Assembly (NCBI RefSeq): GCF_027924185.1
Contig: NZ_BRVO01000002.1
Span: 558,001 to 622,000, forward strand
From: Neptunitalea lumnitzerae
Lineage (GTDB): Bacteria > Bacteroidota > Bacteroidia > Flavobacteriales > Flavobacteriaceae
Length of the DNA: 64,000 bases
Reading direction: 5' to 3'
Shown here piece after piece: positions 1 to 10,000 of the stretch (its first letter is position 1; every line of letters starts with the position of its first letter). The position numbers were made by a program, and so were the translations under genes. The notes beneath the pieces were generated by a model. It did no database searches. It was not told the DNA's origin and saw nothing but the letters and a program-made list of their open reading frames with translations.

Positions 1-865
1 CTGATAAGCCGTAAGATACTCCAGGATATTGCTCATAATATAAGTACCAAATTTTTCCATTTGGTGATGGAATTAGTGTTGGAGCTTCTCTAAAATTTGG
101 ACTAATAGGATCACTTGGTAATGAATAAGGACCAAATAATGATTTCGATCTGGCAATACGTATTGTTTTTCCTGTTGGCCAATATAATGTAGGGTAGGTT
201 TCATCTTTTAAAATAGCATAATAACTATCTCCAACCTTTCTAATGAAAACATCAATGGTACCTAAATCCCAATCAAATAACAATTTAGGATACTCTTCAA
301 AAGTTTTTAAATCTTTAGATATAACATACAGTGTACGCTGACTGGCCCAGTAACGTTCCCCATCTCCGGGAATACCTTCCTTATGCGGTGTATGCCAGGT
401 TATCATGAATTTTGATGAGACTTCATCAAAGTATAATTTAGGAGCTCCAATACGTTGTAATGGATTCGGATAATTTTCTACCTTTTGTAGATTTGGAGTA
501 TAAGTGCTGAATTTCTTCCAGTTGATTAAATCAGATGATTTCCAAATAGTTATATCAGGATCAGAATCACTATTATTTCCAGTCATGTAATAACTCCCAT
601 CTGGACCCTTAACTATATCAGGATGTCCATGATAATCATCAAATACGCGTTTAGTATTATTTAGGCTATACCAATGTAAACCGTCTGTACTAACCGAATA
701 GTATAATTTTCCATAATCTTCATGCGTCATATGAGCAAAAAGATAGGCTTGATTAACAGGGTGTTCTCCCTCAACAACCTGCCCTGGAAGATCAGGTTGT
801 TGAGAAAAACACCCTATACTAATCAAAAAACAAAAAATGAAATTAACAACTCTTGTATGAAACAT
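1..865 (-). CDS. GH43-like five-bladed propeller glycosidase, 3' part cut by window edge
   Basis: I translated the minus strand from an ATG at 865 and found 288 open codons reaching the left edge, so the C-terminus lies outside the window. The protein starts with a hydrophobic signal peptide ending near CFSQQ and then shows motifs of GH43-type propellers: a repeated pattern of S-x-D-G-x-x-W, HPDIVKGPDGSYYMTG, and SSDLINWKKF. A later IGAPKLYFDE segment resembles the blade carrying acidic residues in GH43. It would be a secreted exo-acting glycosidase, typically an arabinofuranosidase, xylosidase or galactosidase, but no specificity can be given. It starts four bases after the stop of the GH-A gene, so the two are co-transcribed as the tail of the susCD operon. 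The related GH117 and GH32 folds are alternatives. Confidence 0.75.
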   Translation of the reverse strand, partial: MFHTRVVNFIFCFLISIGCFSQQPDLPGQVVEGEHPVNQAYLFAHMTHEDYGKLYYSVSTDGLHWYSLNNTKRVFDDYHGHPDIVKGPDGSYYMTGNNSDSDPDITIWKSSDLINWKKFSTYTPNLQKVENYPNPLQRIGAPKLYFDEVSSKFMITWHTPHKEGIPGDGERYWASQRTLYVISKDLKTFEEYPKLLFDWDLGTIDVFIRKVGDSYYAILKDETYPTLYWPTGKTIRIARSKSLFGPYSLPSDPISPNFREAPTLIPSPNGKIWYLYYEQYPGVSYGLS

Positions 866-869
866 TTGT

Positions 870-2042
870 TTATTTTTTATTTACTTCTGATGTAATCTTT
901 TTTATGAAGGTAGTTTCCTCAGTTTTATAAGGTGAACCATCAGTATTAAAAACTTCATGAAACCACACTTCAGGTTCAGAAGTATATGTTTTTGTCCAAC
1001 TATCCCACGGGTATTTGGTTTGAGTTTTACCATCTACCAATCCCCAATTAAACATAGCTACGTTGTATTTTTTTGCAATAGGAAGAAATCCTTGAAATGT
1101 ACTTCCATTGGGTCTTGCCATGTATTCTGTACATAAAAGAGGTTTGTTGTAGCGTTGTAATTGCTTAATTTTTGCTTCAAAAATTTCTGGTATTTCGTAA
1201 TTATGAAATGAGATAACATCTGATTGAGAAACTTGTAGTTGATGCATTTTCTCCATTTGATCATGTTGTTTCCAATCTCCTATCCAAATACCAGAGGTTA
1301 GAGGCTGACTTGGATTTTCAGCTCTAGCCCATTGAAAAACTTGTCTTAATAGATTATAAACAAGTTCTTTTTTATTTGGTATTTCAACAGCTTCATAAGA
1401 GGGTCCTGTCATGTTATCGGGTTCATTCCATACATCCCAACCTAAAATTCTCTTATCATTGCTAAAATGCCCTACGGTTGCTTGTACATATTTTTTTAAC
1501 CTGTTATATTGAAGCGAATCTTGTAATACTTTTTGTCCTGGACTTTGAACCCATCCTGAATTATGTACATGAGGAGTAGGCATTTTTTGTTCACCTAATT
1601 CAGGAAATGGACTCCAGCAAGAATCGAAAAGCACAAACAAGGTTTTTATATGATGCTTCTCTGCAATTGCCAAGTAAGCATCCATTCTTTTAAGAAAGCC
1701 TTCTGGATCTTGTTTGTATAATAAATCATGTAAATATACGCGCATGGCATTCATCCCTATGTCTTCTGCCCATCCAAGTTCTTCATCAATAGTAACAGGA
1801 TCAAAAGAATCTGCTTGCCACATTTCTAGTTGATTAATAGCGGTACTTGGGTTAAAGTTAGCACCTACATACCATTGCTGCTCTGAATACCATTGATTTG
1901 CTTGCTCAGTAGTCCAAACTTTTCTTTCTTCTTTCTTGTTTGACACTTCATTTGATATTTTTTCTTTACAAGAAATAAATGCTATAGTCATTAAAATAGT
2001 AGCGAGAACGTATCTTAAACTTCCTATATATGTATTTTTCAT
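870..2042 (-). CDS. Clan GH-A (GH5-like) glycoside hydrolase lipoprotein
   Basis: This 390-residue protein has a signal peptide with a lipobox (AFISC, Cys25), so it is probably an outer-membrane or periplasmic lipoprotein. The rest is a single TIM barrel of the cellulase/GH-A kind. The segment WDVWNEPDN at 202-210 supplies the likely acid/base Glu207, and PLLCTEYMAR at 301-310 supplies the likely nucleophile Glu306, a spacing normal for retaining GH-A enzymes. Relatives are often labelled 1,4-beta-xylanase or cellulase family, but that label is weak and the substrate is unknown. It lies 66 bases after susD, separated by a hairpin, and four bases before the GH43-like gene. Those two enzymes probably act on the glycan imported by the adjacent SusCD pair. 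Confidence 0.8.
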   Translation of the reverse strand: MKNTYIGSLRYVLATILMTIAFISCKEKISNEVSNKKEERKVWTTEQANQWYSEQQWYVGANFNPSTAINQLEMWQADSFDPVTIDEELGWAEDIGMNAMRVYLHDLLYKQDPEGFLKRMDAYLAIAEKHHIKTLFVLFDSCWSPFPELGEQKMPTPHVHNSGWVQSPGQKVLQDSLQYNRLKKYVQATVGHFSNDKRILGWDVWNEPDNMTGPSYEAVEIPNKKELVYNLLRQVFQWARAENPSQPLTSGIWIGDWKQHDQMEKMHQLQVSQSDVISFHNYEIPEIFEAKIKQLQRYNKPLLCTEYMARPNGSTFQGFLPIAKKYNVAMFNWGLVDGKTQTKYPWDSWTKTYTSEPEVWFHEVFNTDGSPYKTEETTFIKKITSEVNKK

Positions 2043-2061
2043 TTTGTGCTTATTTAAGTAA

Positions 2062-2098
2062 AATTCTGAGATTACTTATAAACAGTAACCTCAGAATT
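2062..2098 (-). terminator. Stem-loop between susD and the enzyme genes (attenuator-like)
   Basis: Bases 2062-2076 pair with 2084-2098 to give a 15-base stem that is perfect apart from one G-T pair, with a 7-base loop. On the minus strand the stem is followed by only a short run of T, so it is weaker than a classic intrinsic terminator. Its position just after susD suits a partial terminator or an RNA-stabilising 3' hairpin that keeps susCD transcript above the enzyme transcript. The structure is directly visible; the role is inferred. Confidence 0.6.
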
Positions 2099-2108
2099 CT
2101 AGTTTTAG

Positions 2109-3638
2109 TTAGTAGTTAGGATTTTGATTTAAGTTTGGATTGTTTTGAACTTCAGATAGAGGGATAGGTAATCTATTATTTTTGCCAATAACAAAATTGT
2201 TAAAATCAGGATCTCTTGTTATAATTTCATCAATTGATGCCTGAGTATCTAGATCTCCCCAACGTTTTAGATCTTCCCATCTAACACTTTCACCACATAG
2301 TTCTAAAACACGTTCTATTTTCAAACGGTCTAAGAATTGATCGTGATTGTTTCCTATTTGTGGATATGCTGTAGCTAATGGCGCCATATTAGAACGAGCT
2401 CTTACCATATCTACATACTGATATGCATCTGCTGTCATGTCAAGTTCATTTAATACTTCGGCATATCGTAATAATATATCAGCATATCGTACAAGTCGCC
2501 AATTAACTTGAGAATAATAATCTTCATTAGTTCTATAATAACTTCTAGATCCTTTTTTAAACCAAGTCTCTTCGGCTCCCCATTCCCAGTTTCTACCATA
2601 GGTCAATGTACCAAAATCGGTATTCGAATCAGCATAAAATAAAGAGTACTTTAGGCGTTCATCAATACCTCCTTGCATATTAGCTTCTTGTTTAAAGGCA
2701 TCTACTAACCAATATCTTGCTTGCCCGTCTGACCATCCAATATTTCTAGGGGCAAAGAACTGTGCTCTTTGAGAAGAAACAGCGGCGTCCGCTCCTTCTC
2801 CAGTACCACCAAGGCGTTGATCACCAAATTGAATTTCGAAAACAGATTCTGAATTGTTTTCATTATTATCAGTAAAGTTATCTTCAAAATTATCTACTAA
2901 ACTATAGATAGCACCTTGTCCAGAAATTAAGAATTCTAAAGCTAGTTTTGCATCTTGCCAACGGTGTTCTTGCATATACATTTTGGCTAATATAGCCTTA
3001 ACAGCCCCTTTTGTAGGTCTACCTATGTTGAAGTTATCCCATTCCAAAGGTAAATCATTAAAAGCATCGTTTAAGTCACTTTCTATCTGAGCAAAAACTT
3101 CTTCTTGTGTGTTTTGTGCAGGAAGATCTTCTGGTGAAGAAGGCTCTAATACCAATGGAACATTCTCCCATAAAATAGCTGCATAATAATAATGCAACGC
3201 TCTTAAAAATTTAGCCTCAGCTATAATCTGTGATTTTCTTACATTGTCTTCAAACTCAATATTAGGAACGTATGCTAAAACTTGATTTGCTCTAAATGCA
3301 GCTTTGTAGGTATCTCTCCAAGTAACACTATTCCCTTCCCAAAAGTCATAATTAACATAATTAAATTTGGTCCAATCAGCCAATTCTGTCCAAGGGCTTT
3401 GACTAAAACCTTCATCAGATGTCAAGTCTAATCTAAAATAAATCCATCGAGCCCATAATCCATCCTTATAGAACATGGCATAAATAGAGTTTACGCCTTT
3501 TTCAGCATCGCTGGGAGTTTTCCAATATTGTACTGTTGTAAGGTCATTAGGACTTGCCAGATCCAATTCATCTTTATTACAAGCACTTAGTAAATACAAG
3601 AAACTAAAACTTACAAGTATTATTTTTAAATGTTTCAT
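2109..3638 (-). CDS. SusD/RagB-family surface glycan-binding lipoprotein
   Basis: This 509-residue protein has a lipoprotein signal (lipobox LLSAC, Cys20) followed by the SusD N-terminal pattern of LASPNDLTT and a TPR-like helical region. The C-terminal half has the usual family landmarks: RYADILLRYAEVLNE, IKIER-like VLELCGESVRWEDLKRWG and a terminal PIPLSEVQNNPNLNQNPNY. SusD proteins form the lid on the SusC transporter and bind oligosaccharide at the cell surface. The gene begins 11 bases after the susC stop, giving the standard susC-susD order. Length and motifs are normal and nothing appears broken. The specific glycan is not evident from sequence. Confidence 0.95.
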   Translation of the reverse strand: MKHLKIILVSFSFLYLLSACNKDELDLASPNDLTTVQYWKTPSDAEKGVNSIYAMFYKDGLWARWIYFRLDLTSDEGFSQSPWTELADWTKFNYVNYDFWEGNSVTWRDTYKAAFRANQVLAYVPNIEFEDNVRKSQIIAEAKFLRALHYYYAAILWENVPLVLEPSSPEDLPAQNTQEEVFAQIESDLNDAFNDLPLEWDNFNIGRPTKGAVKAILAKMYMQEHRWQDAKLALEFLISGQGAIYSLVDNFEDNFTDNNENNSESVFEIQFGDQRLGGTGEGADAAVSSQRAQFFAPRNIGWSDGQARYWLVDAFKQEANMQGGIDERLKYSLFYADSNTDFGTLTYGRNWEWGAEETWFKKGSRSYYRTNEDYYSQVNWRLVRYADILLRYAEVLNELDMTADAYQYVDMVRARSNMAPLATAYPQIGNNHDQFLDRLKIERVLELCGESVRWEDLKRWGDLDTQASIDEIITRDPDFNNFVIGKNNRLPIPLSEVQNNPNLNQNPNY

Positions 3639-3649
3639 AGTAGTAATTT

Positions 3650-6600
3650 TTAGAAGCCAAAGTTTAGGCCTAGTGAATAGGTTTTTAGATTAGGAAATGA
3701 ACCACTATCTACACCCCTTTGGAAAATGTTTGAATTATTAAATTCTGGATCTAATCCTCCGTAATTGGTAATAGTTATGATATTTTGAGCGGAGATACTA
3801 ATTCTTGCAGAAGAGAAGCCTATTTTCTCTAAGATACTTTTAGGAACCGTATATCCAACTCCTATATACTTTAGACGTGCAAAACTTCCATCTTCTAACC
3901 AGCGGTCTGTATCACCTCTGGCATTCATACCATAGCCTTTTTCTGCTCTTGGAAAATTAGTATTCGGATTTTCAGGAGTCCAAGGTTGTACACCAGCACG
4001 GTAGTTACTATCATCATCAAATCTGTCAACGGTACTTCTAAAACCGTTATAAACAGTAGCTCCATGAGAACTAATCCAGTTCATTGAAAAGTCAAAATTC
4101 TTATAATTTACACCAGCATTAAGCCCCATTTCAAAATCTGGCCAAGGACTTCCTACAATGGCTCTGTCTTCAGTGGTAATTTGACCATCATCATTAATAT
4201 CTTTATATCTTATATCTCCAGGCTTAGCGTTTGGCATAATAACTTGTCCTTGAGAGTTGGTATAATTATTTATCTCATCTTGATTTTGAAATAATCCGTC
4301 TGTTTGTAACACATACCACATACCTACAGATTCTCCTTGACGGGTAATTGTATTACCTTGTATACTTTCATTTAAGCCATTACCTAATTCTACTAGTTTA
4401 TTATTTAACGTCGTGAAGTTTATTGAGGCATTAAAACTAAAGTCATCATTAACAACCTGATTGTAGCTAACATTAAACTCAAAACCTTTATTTTCTATAA
4501 CAGCGGCATTAGAAATAGGATTTCCTCCATCATTACCAGTAGTCATTAAAATAGGAAAACCAAATAGTACGTCTTCAGTCTTAGCAATAAAATAGTCAGA
4601 AGTAATTTGTAATCTGTTATCTAACAAACCTAAATCAAATCCTATGTTGGTTTGTTTTAATACCTCCCAACGAAGATTATTATTTGCTAACTGAACTTGT
4701 GTAGCTGAAGCTATAGCTTCTTGATCAACTCCAAATACTGCGGCTCCGAAAGAATTTATGAATCCTTGATATTCATAGTATCCGATATTTCCACTACCTA
4801 ACTCTCCATAACTTGCTCTTAATTTTAAATCACTTATTGCTTCAACATTGAAGAACGATTCTTTATTAATTCTCCAACCTAAGGAAAGTGATGGAAAACT
4901 ACCCCACTTGTTAGATTCGCTAAAACGAGAGGAACCATCTCTACGAATAACCGCATTGAATAAATAACGATCATCATAATTATATTCCAAACGCCCCAAG
5001 TATGAGATAAGAACAGCTTCATTTTTGTAACCTCCTGTTTGAGGAGAATCACCACTGTTTAATACTTCAAAATACTCTCCTGTAGTTGGGTTTACAATAA
5101 GATTGTATTTGGTACCATTTATTTGTTCGTAAGTTTCTTTTTGGTATGTAGTACCCGCTACAACGTTAATAGAATGTTTACCAAATTCTTTATTAAAAGT
5201 TAAAGTGTTTTCTATTAATTTATTCTGCCACTGGGCTCTGTTTTGATTGGTATAAGATCGTTGGTAAGCTTGGTTTAATGCCCAGTTACCTTCTTTTCTC
5301 AAATACTTATAATTATCAAAGCTGGTTTCATATCCTAGATTCAATCGATACTTTAGAAATGAAAATGGTTTAATTTCGGCAAACACATTTCCTCGTATTC
5401 TAAAGTTTTGATTGGTAGCATCTGATAAATCTGCAATAGCTAAAGGGTTAGCAGCAAATGTATTTGCAACATCTGCCTTACCATAACCATATCCTCCTGG
5501 GTTTTCATTATCATAAATAGGAATAGTAGGTAAAAGCCTATAAACATCTATTAATGGATTTCCAGACATTTCATCAGTTTTAGAATTGCTCAAAGCAACA
5601 TTTTCACCTATAGTAAAAATGCCTTTAGTACCTGATGTATTTACTCTGAAAGACATTCTTTCAAAGTCTGTAGAGATTACGGTTCCTCTATTACCAAAAT
5701 AGTTTGCTGAAACAAAGTAGCTAGAATTTTCACCTCCACCAGAAAAACTTACATTATGATCTTGGATAAATCCAGTTCTAAAAGCCACATCTTGCCAGTC
5801 TGTATTAACATCTAGATTAAGATCTTGTCTTGTGTATCCAGCATTATCATATGCCATATTATTTAATCGAACAAATTCATCTTTGCTTACAAGATCATAA
5901 CGAGGCATGGTGGTAGTACTCATTTTCGTACTAGCTTCAATTTTCATTGGTCCTGCTTTACCTTTTTTAGTAGTAATAATTACTACACCGTTTGCGGCAC
6001 GAGATCCATAGATCGCAGCGGCGGCGGCATCCTTCAAAATTTGAATAGTTTCAATGTCATTAGGATTAAAATCTCTATTGGCTGTTGTTATAACACCATC
6101 AATAACATAGAGTGGATTAGTACTTTGTAAATTCTTTAAACCACGGATTTCAATTTTTGCTTCAGAGCCAGGCCTACCCCCTCCTCTTACATTTACCCCT
6201 GTTGCCAAACCTTGTAAACTTTCGGCAACTGTAGTAGTTTGTCTTTTGGCAATTTGATCTGATTTAACAACTGCGATTGCACTTGTTAAATCTTCTTTCT
6301 TTTGTGTTCCGTAACCAACAACTATTACTTCATCTAAAGCAGCAATATCGTCTTCCATGGTTACATTAATAATAGTTCGATTATTTACAGGTATTTCCTG
6401 TGTTTTAAATCCGATATAGCTAAAAACAATAATAGCGTCGGGTGCTGCATCAATAGTATAATTACCATCAAAATCAGCGGATGTACCTATTGAGGTACCT
6501 TTAACGATAACGTTTGCGAAAGCAATGGGTTCTCCATTGGTAGAGGTTATAGTACCTGATACCTGACCCGAGCTTTGTGAAAAAACGCTTTGAGCAAAAC

Positions 6601-6658
6601 ACATTGTCAGTATAATCAGATACTGTGTTTTGAGCATACATTTAATAATAGTTCTCAT
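3650..6658 (-). CDS. SusC/RagA-family TonB-dependent outer-membrane transporter
   Basis: This 1002-residue protein has a signal peptide, then a carboxypeptidase-regulatory-like domain at about 30-105 (GQVSGTITSTNGEP, SYIGFKTQEIPV). It continues with a TonB box region (EVIVVGYGTQKKEDLT) and a plug domain at about 120-235 (RGLKNLQSTNPLYVIDG, AIYGSRAANGVVIITTKKG). A 22-strand barrel fills the rest and ends in an aromatic residue (GLNFGF), as expected for BAM-dependent insertion. It imports oligosaccharides using TonB energy, with the SusD partner encoded directly downstream. It heads the left PUL operon and is divergent from the HTCS gene. An upstream ATG/methionine choice at 6658 gives MRTIIKCML; a second Met at residue 8 would give a more compact signal peptide and is possible. 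Confidence 0.95.
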   Translation of the reverse strand: MRTIIKCMLKTQYLIILTMCFAQSVFSQSSGQVSGTITSTNGEPIAFANVIVKGTSIGTSADFDGNYTIDAAPDAIIVFSYIGFKTQEIPVNNRTIINVTMEDDIAALDEVIVVGYGTQKKEDLTSAIAVVKSDQIAKRQTTTVAESLQGLATGVNVRGGGRPGSEAKIEIRGLKNLQSTNPLYVIDGVITTANRDFNPNDIETIQILKDAAAAAIYGSRAANGVVIITTKKGKAGPMKIEASTKMSTTTMPRYDLVSKDEFVRLNNMAYDNAGYTRQDLNLDVNTDWQDVAFRTGFIQDHNVSFSGGGENSSYFVSANYFGNRGTVISTDFERMSFRVNTSGTKGIFTIGENVALSNSKTDEMSGNPLIDVYRLLPTIPIYDNENPGGYGYGKADVANTFAANPLAIADLSDATNQNFRIRGNVFAEIKPFSFLKYRLNLGYETSFDNYKYLRKEGNWALNQAYQRSYTNQNRAQWQNKLIENTLTFNKEFGKHSINVVAGTTYQKETYEQINGTKYNLIVNPTTGEYFEVLNSGDSPQTGGYKNEAVLISYLGRLEYNYDDRYLFNAVIRRDGSSRFSESNKWGSFPSLSLGWRINKESFFNVEAISDLKLRASYGELGSGNIGYYEYQGFINSFGAAVFGVDQEAIASATQVQLANNNLRWEVLKQTNIGFDLGLLDNRLQITSDYFIAKTEDVLFGFPILMTTGNDGGNPISNAAVIENKGFEFNVSYNQVVNDDFSFNASINFTTLNNKLVELGNGLNESIQGNTITRQGESVGMWYVLQTDGLFQNQDEINNYTNSQGQVIMPNAKPGDIRYKDINDDGQITTEDRAIVGSPWPDFEMGLNAGVNYKNFDFSMNWISSHGATVYNGFRSTVDRFDDDSNYRAGVQPWTPENPNTNFPRAEKGYGMNARGDTDRWLEDGSFARLKYIGVGYTVPKSILEKIGFSSARISISAQNIITITNYGGLDPEFNNSNIFQRGVDSGSFPNLKTYSLGLNFGF

Positions 6659-7023
6659 AGAATTTCATTTTGAAATTTTTACCTTATTGGTAGTTGAAAC
6701 AATTTGATGAAATAATTGTGTTTAATAACACTTAATTATAATTGTTGTTTGTTTTGAACTGTTTTAGTAAATTGCTAATTAATCAATTTTTAATATAAAT
6801 TATTTTATAAACCCAAATTTGAAGTGCTAAAAACAACAATTATTTCGTTTTCCAAAGTAGATTAAATTTCACCGAAGAATATCTATGTTTATGTTTCAAT
6901 TTTTATTCAATTTGTTTCAATGTTAATTTTTTGTCAAAATAATCTGGTTGTTGAACTAATATGTAGAAAAAAAAGACAATTTGTAAACTTTCGAAAACGT
7001 TGTCTTACGTTACTTTGTAGTGT
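6659..7023. promoter_or_regulatory. Divergent susC/HTCS intergenic control region
   Basis: This 365-base AT-rich gap holds no gene. Two outward-facing boxes with the same core, TACTTTG, can be seen: one on the minus strand at 6859-6853 facing susC, and one on the plus strand at 7011-7017 facing the HTCS gene. They resemble the Bacteroidota -7 element TAnnTTTG with one base fewer between the halves. The susC box would leave an untranslated leader of about 190 bases. The HTCS box is so close to the ATG at 7024 that its transcript would be nearly leaderless. No convincing regulator-binding repeat was found. Box assignments are tentative. Confidence 0.4.
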
Positions 7024-10000
7024 ATGAAAAAGGTTATTATTCTAACGCTAATTTGTAGTTATTGTTCAGTATTTTATGGACAAGATTATTTTTTTAAACA
7101 TCTTCAGGTTGAAGATGGATTGTCACAAAACTCAGTAATATCAATGTTACAAGATAACAAAGGTTTTATGTGGTTTGGCACAAAGGATGGATTAAATAGA
7201 TACGATGGATATAATTTTAAAATTTTTCATCATATACCAGGAGACACAACTAGTATAGGTAGTAACTTTATTAGATGTATTCATGAGTTTAATGACTATT
7301 TATGGGTAGGCACAGATACCGGCCTTTTTAGATATGATGAACGAACGGAGTCTTTCTCTCTTATTAAAGAAACCCAAAATCAGCCTATTCTAGATATTGA
7401 ATATAACATAGATGGTAGCTTATGGGTTATTGCCAATGGAGTTTTACTTAGGATAGTTGCGAATGAAGAAAACCTAATGGTTGAGAAATACGATCAGTTT
7501 TATGCAAATTTTGTAACACATACGCCTAGTGGAAATGTGTACATAAGCTCTCCTCAAAATGTTTTTAAATATATCCCGGAAAATAATTCCTTTCAAAAGA
7601 TAATTTATGATACAGATTTTAAGAGTTCGGGTACTATCATTACAATTATGAAATGTAATGGGAATAATGAGCTGTTAATTGGAACAAAGGATAATGGAGC
7701 ATTTCTCTTCACAATTGATTCTCATATCATGAAACCGATTTTACCAGAAAAAGAGAATCCATTGTTTGTGAGAGATTTTCTAATAAAAGATAAAAATGAG
7801 TTATGGATTGCTAGTGAATCAGGGTTATTTATTGTTAATATAGAGAATGGTGATTATTTAAATTTTAAAAAGGATTATGGAAACCCATATTCGTTATCTG
7901 ATAACGCTATCTATGCTTTGGTTGAGGATAAAGAAGGAGGGGTATGGATTAGTTCCTATTTTGGAGGGGTAAACTATTTCCCAAAGCCCTATACACCGTT
8001 TACTAGATACTTTCCTATGGTAGGAGCCAATTCTTTAAGTGGTAATGCCGTAAGAGAGATTGAAAAAGATATAAATGGAAACCTTTGGATTGGTACAGAA
8101 GATGCTGGACTTAATAAGTTGAATGTAAAAACTGGCAAGTTTACAAATTACACCTATGGAAAGAATAAAGGGAATTTGGCTCATTACAATATCCATGGAT
8201 TGTTAGCTAAAGAAAATGAACTCTGGATAGGTACTTTTGAGCACGGATTGGACGTAATGGATATTGAAACAGAAAAAGTGATAAGACATTACGGAACCGG
8301 ACCTGATGAAGGTGGGCTTCGAAGTAATTTTATTTTACATATATATCAAAGTAGTGATACGAGTATATATGTACTTACTTCATTTGGAGTACATAAATAT
8401 ATACCAGCATCAGATTCTTTTGAATTAGTTTCTGGTTTTCCAGAAGTTTATCATTATACTTATTTCTTGGAGGATCATAATGGTACTTTTTGGGCAGGCA
8501 CTTACTGGGATGGTCTTTATTATTATAATCCAAAAACCAAGAAAAAGGGAGTTTATAGATATGAAAGCTCAAATGTATATAGTATCAGTTCCAATGTAAT
8601 TAATGGAATTTTTGAAGACAGTAAGAATCAACTTTGGATAACAACTGAAAATGGTTTAAATTTATATATTCCTGATTCTGATAGTTTTAAAAGATATACG
8701 CGTTCAGATGGTTTCCCTAGTAATGTTACTTACGCTATTTTAGAAGATGATGAGCAACAATTATGGATATCTAGTTCAAATGGATTAGTGGAATTTAATC
8801 CAGAGACTGAGGATATTAAAACTTTTACTAGATCAAGTGGATTATTAAGTGATCAATTTAACTATTGTTCCTCACTTCAAACAGAAGATGGTGAAATGTA
8901 CTTTGGAAGCGTTAAGGGAATGATAAGTTTCAATCCTAATAAATTTACCCAAAACACATTTAATCCATCTGTTTATATTACTGATATTTTTATTAATAAT
9001 GATGATGTTCAAGTAGGGAAGAATAATTCTCCATTAGATAAATCTATTCTATTTTCAGATGAAATAATTCTTAATAATCAACAATCTAGTTTTAAGTTAG
9101 AGTTTGCTTCTTTAAGCTTTACTGCTCCAGAAATGACACGATATTGGTACCAATTGGAAGGTCTTAATGATAATTGGATTCCATTAGAGAAGAATCACGA
9201 AGTTAATTTTACTGAACTTCCTTTTGGAACTTATACCTTTAGAGTAAAAGCATTAAATAATTATAAGGTTTGGACCAAAGAAAATGCGGTATTGAAAATC
9301 ACTATTTTACCACCATTCTATTTAAGTAAAGTAGCAATTCTAATTTATCTTTTAGCACTAATATGGATTGCATACTTCGGTTTACGAACATATCATAGAT
9401 ATACACGAAGAAAAAGTAATAGACATATTACGCAGTTACAAAATGAAAAAGAAAAAGAAATTTATGAGGCAAAAATTGAATTTTTTACAAATGTAGCACA
9501 CGAGATACGTACTCCACTTACGTTAATAAAGAGCCCTTTAGAAAAGCTAATTAAGCAAAAATATAAATCTCCTGAAATACCTAAGAACTTAGATATTATG
9601 GAAAAAAATACCATTAGATTGCTAAATTTAGTAAATGAGTTATTAGATTTTCGTAAAGTTGAAATGAAAAATGTTGAACTTAATTTTGAACCAATAAATA
9701 TTAGTGAAATAATAAGAGAAACACTTACTCGCTTTAGTCAGCTAATTCAAGAAAGAAACTTACAATGTACTATTAACATACCAGAAAAAGCTATTATAGC
9801 GTTTGCGGACGAAGAAGCTTTTAGAAAAATTCTAAGCAATCTTTTTGGTAATGCAATTAAGTATTCCGCTAAAAAAGTAATTTTAACCTTAGATATTTTA
9901 GAATCAAGTTTTAAAGTAACTATTAAAAATGATGGAGATATAATTCCGGTACATCTTCATAAGCGTATTTTTGAGCCCTTTTTTAGAGTATATCCACATA

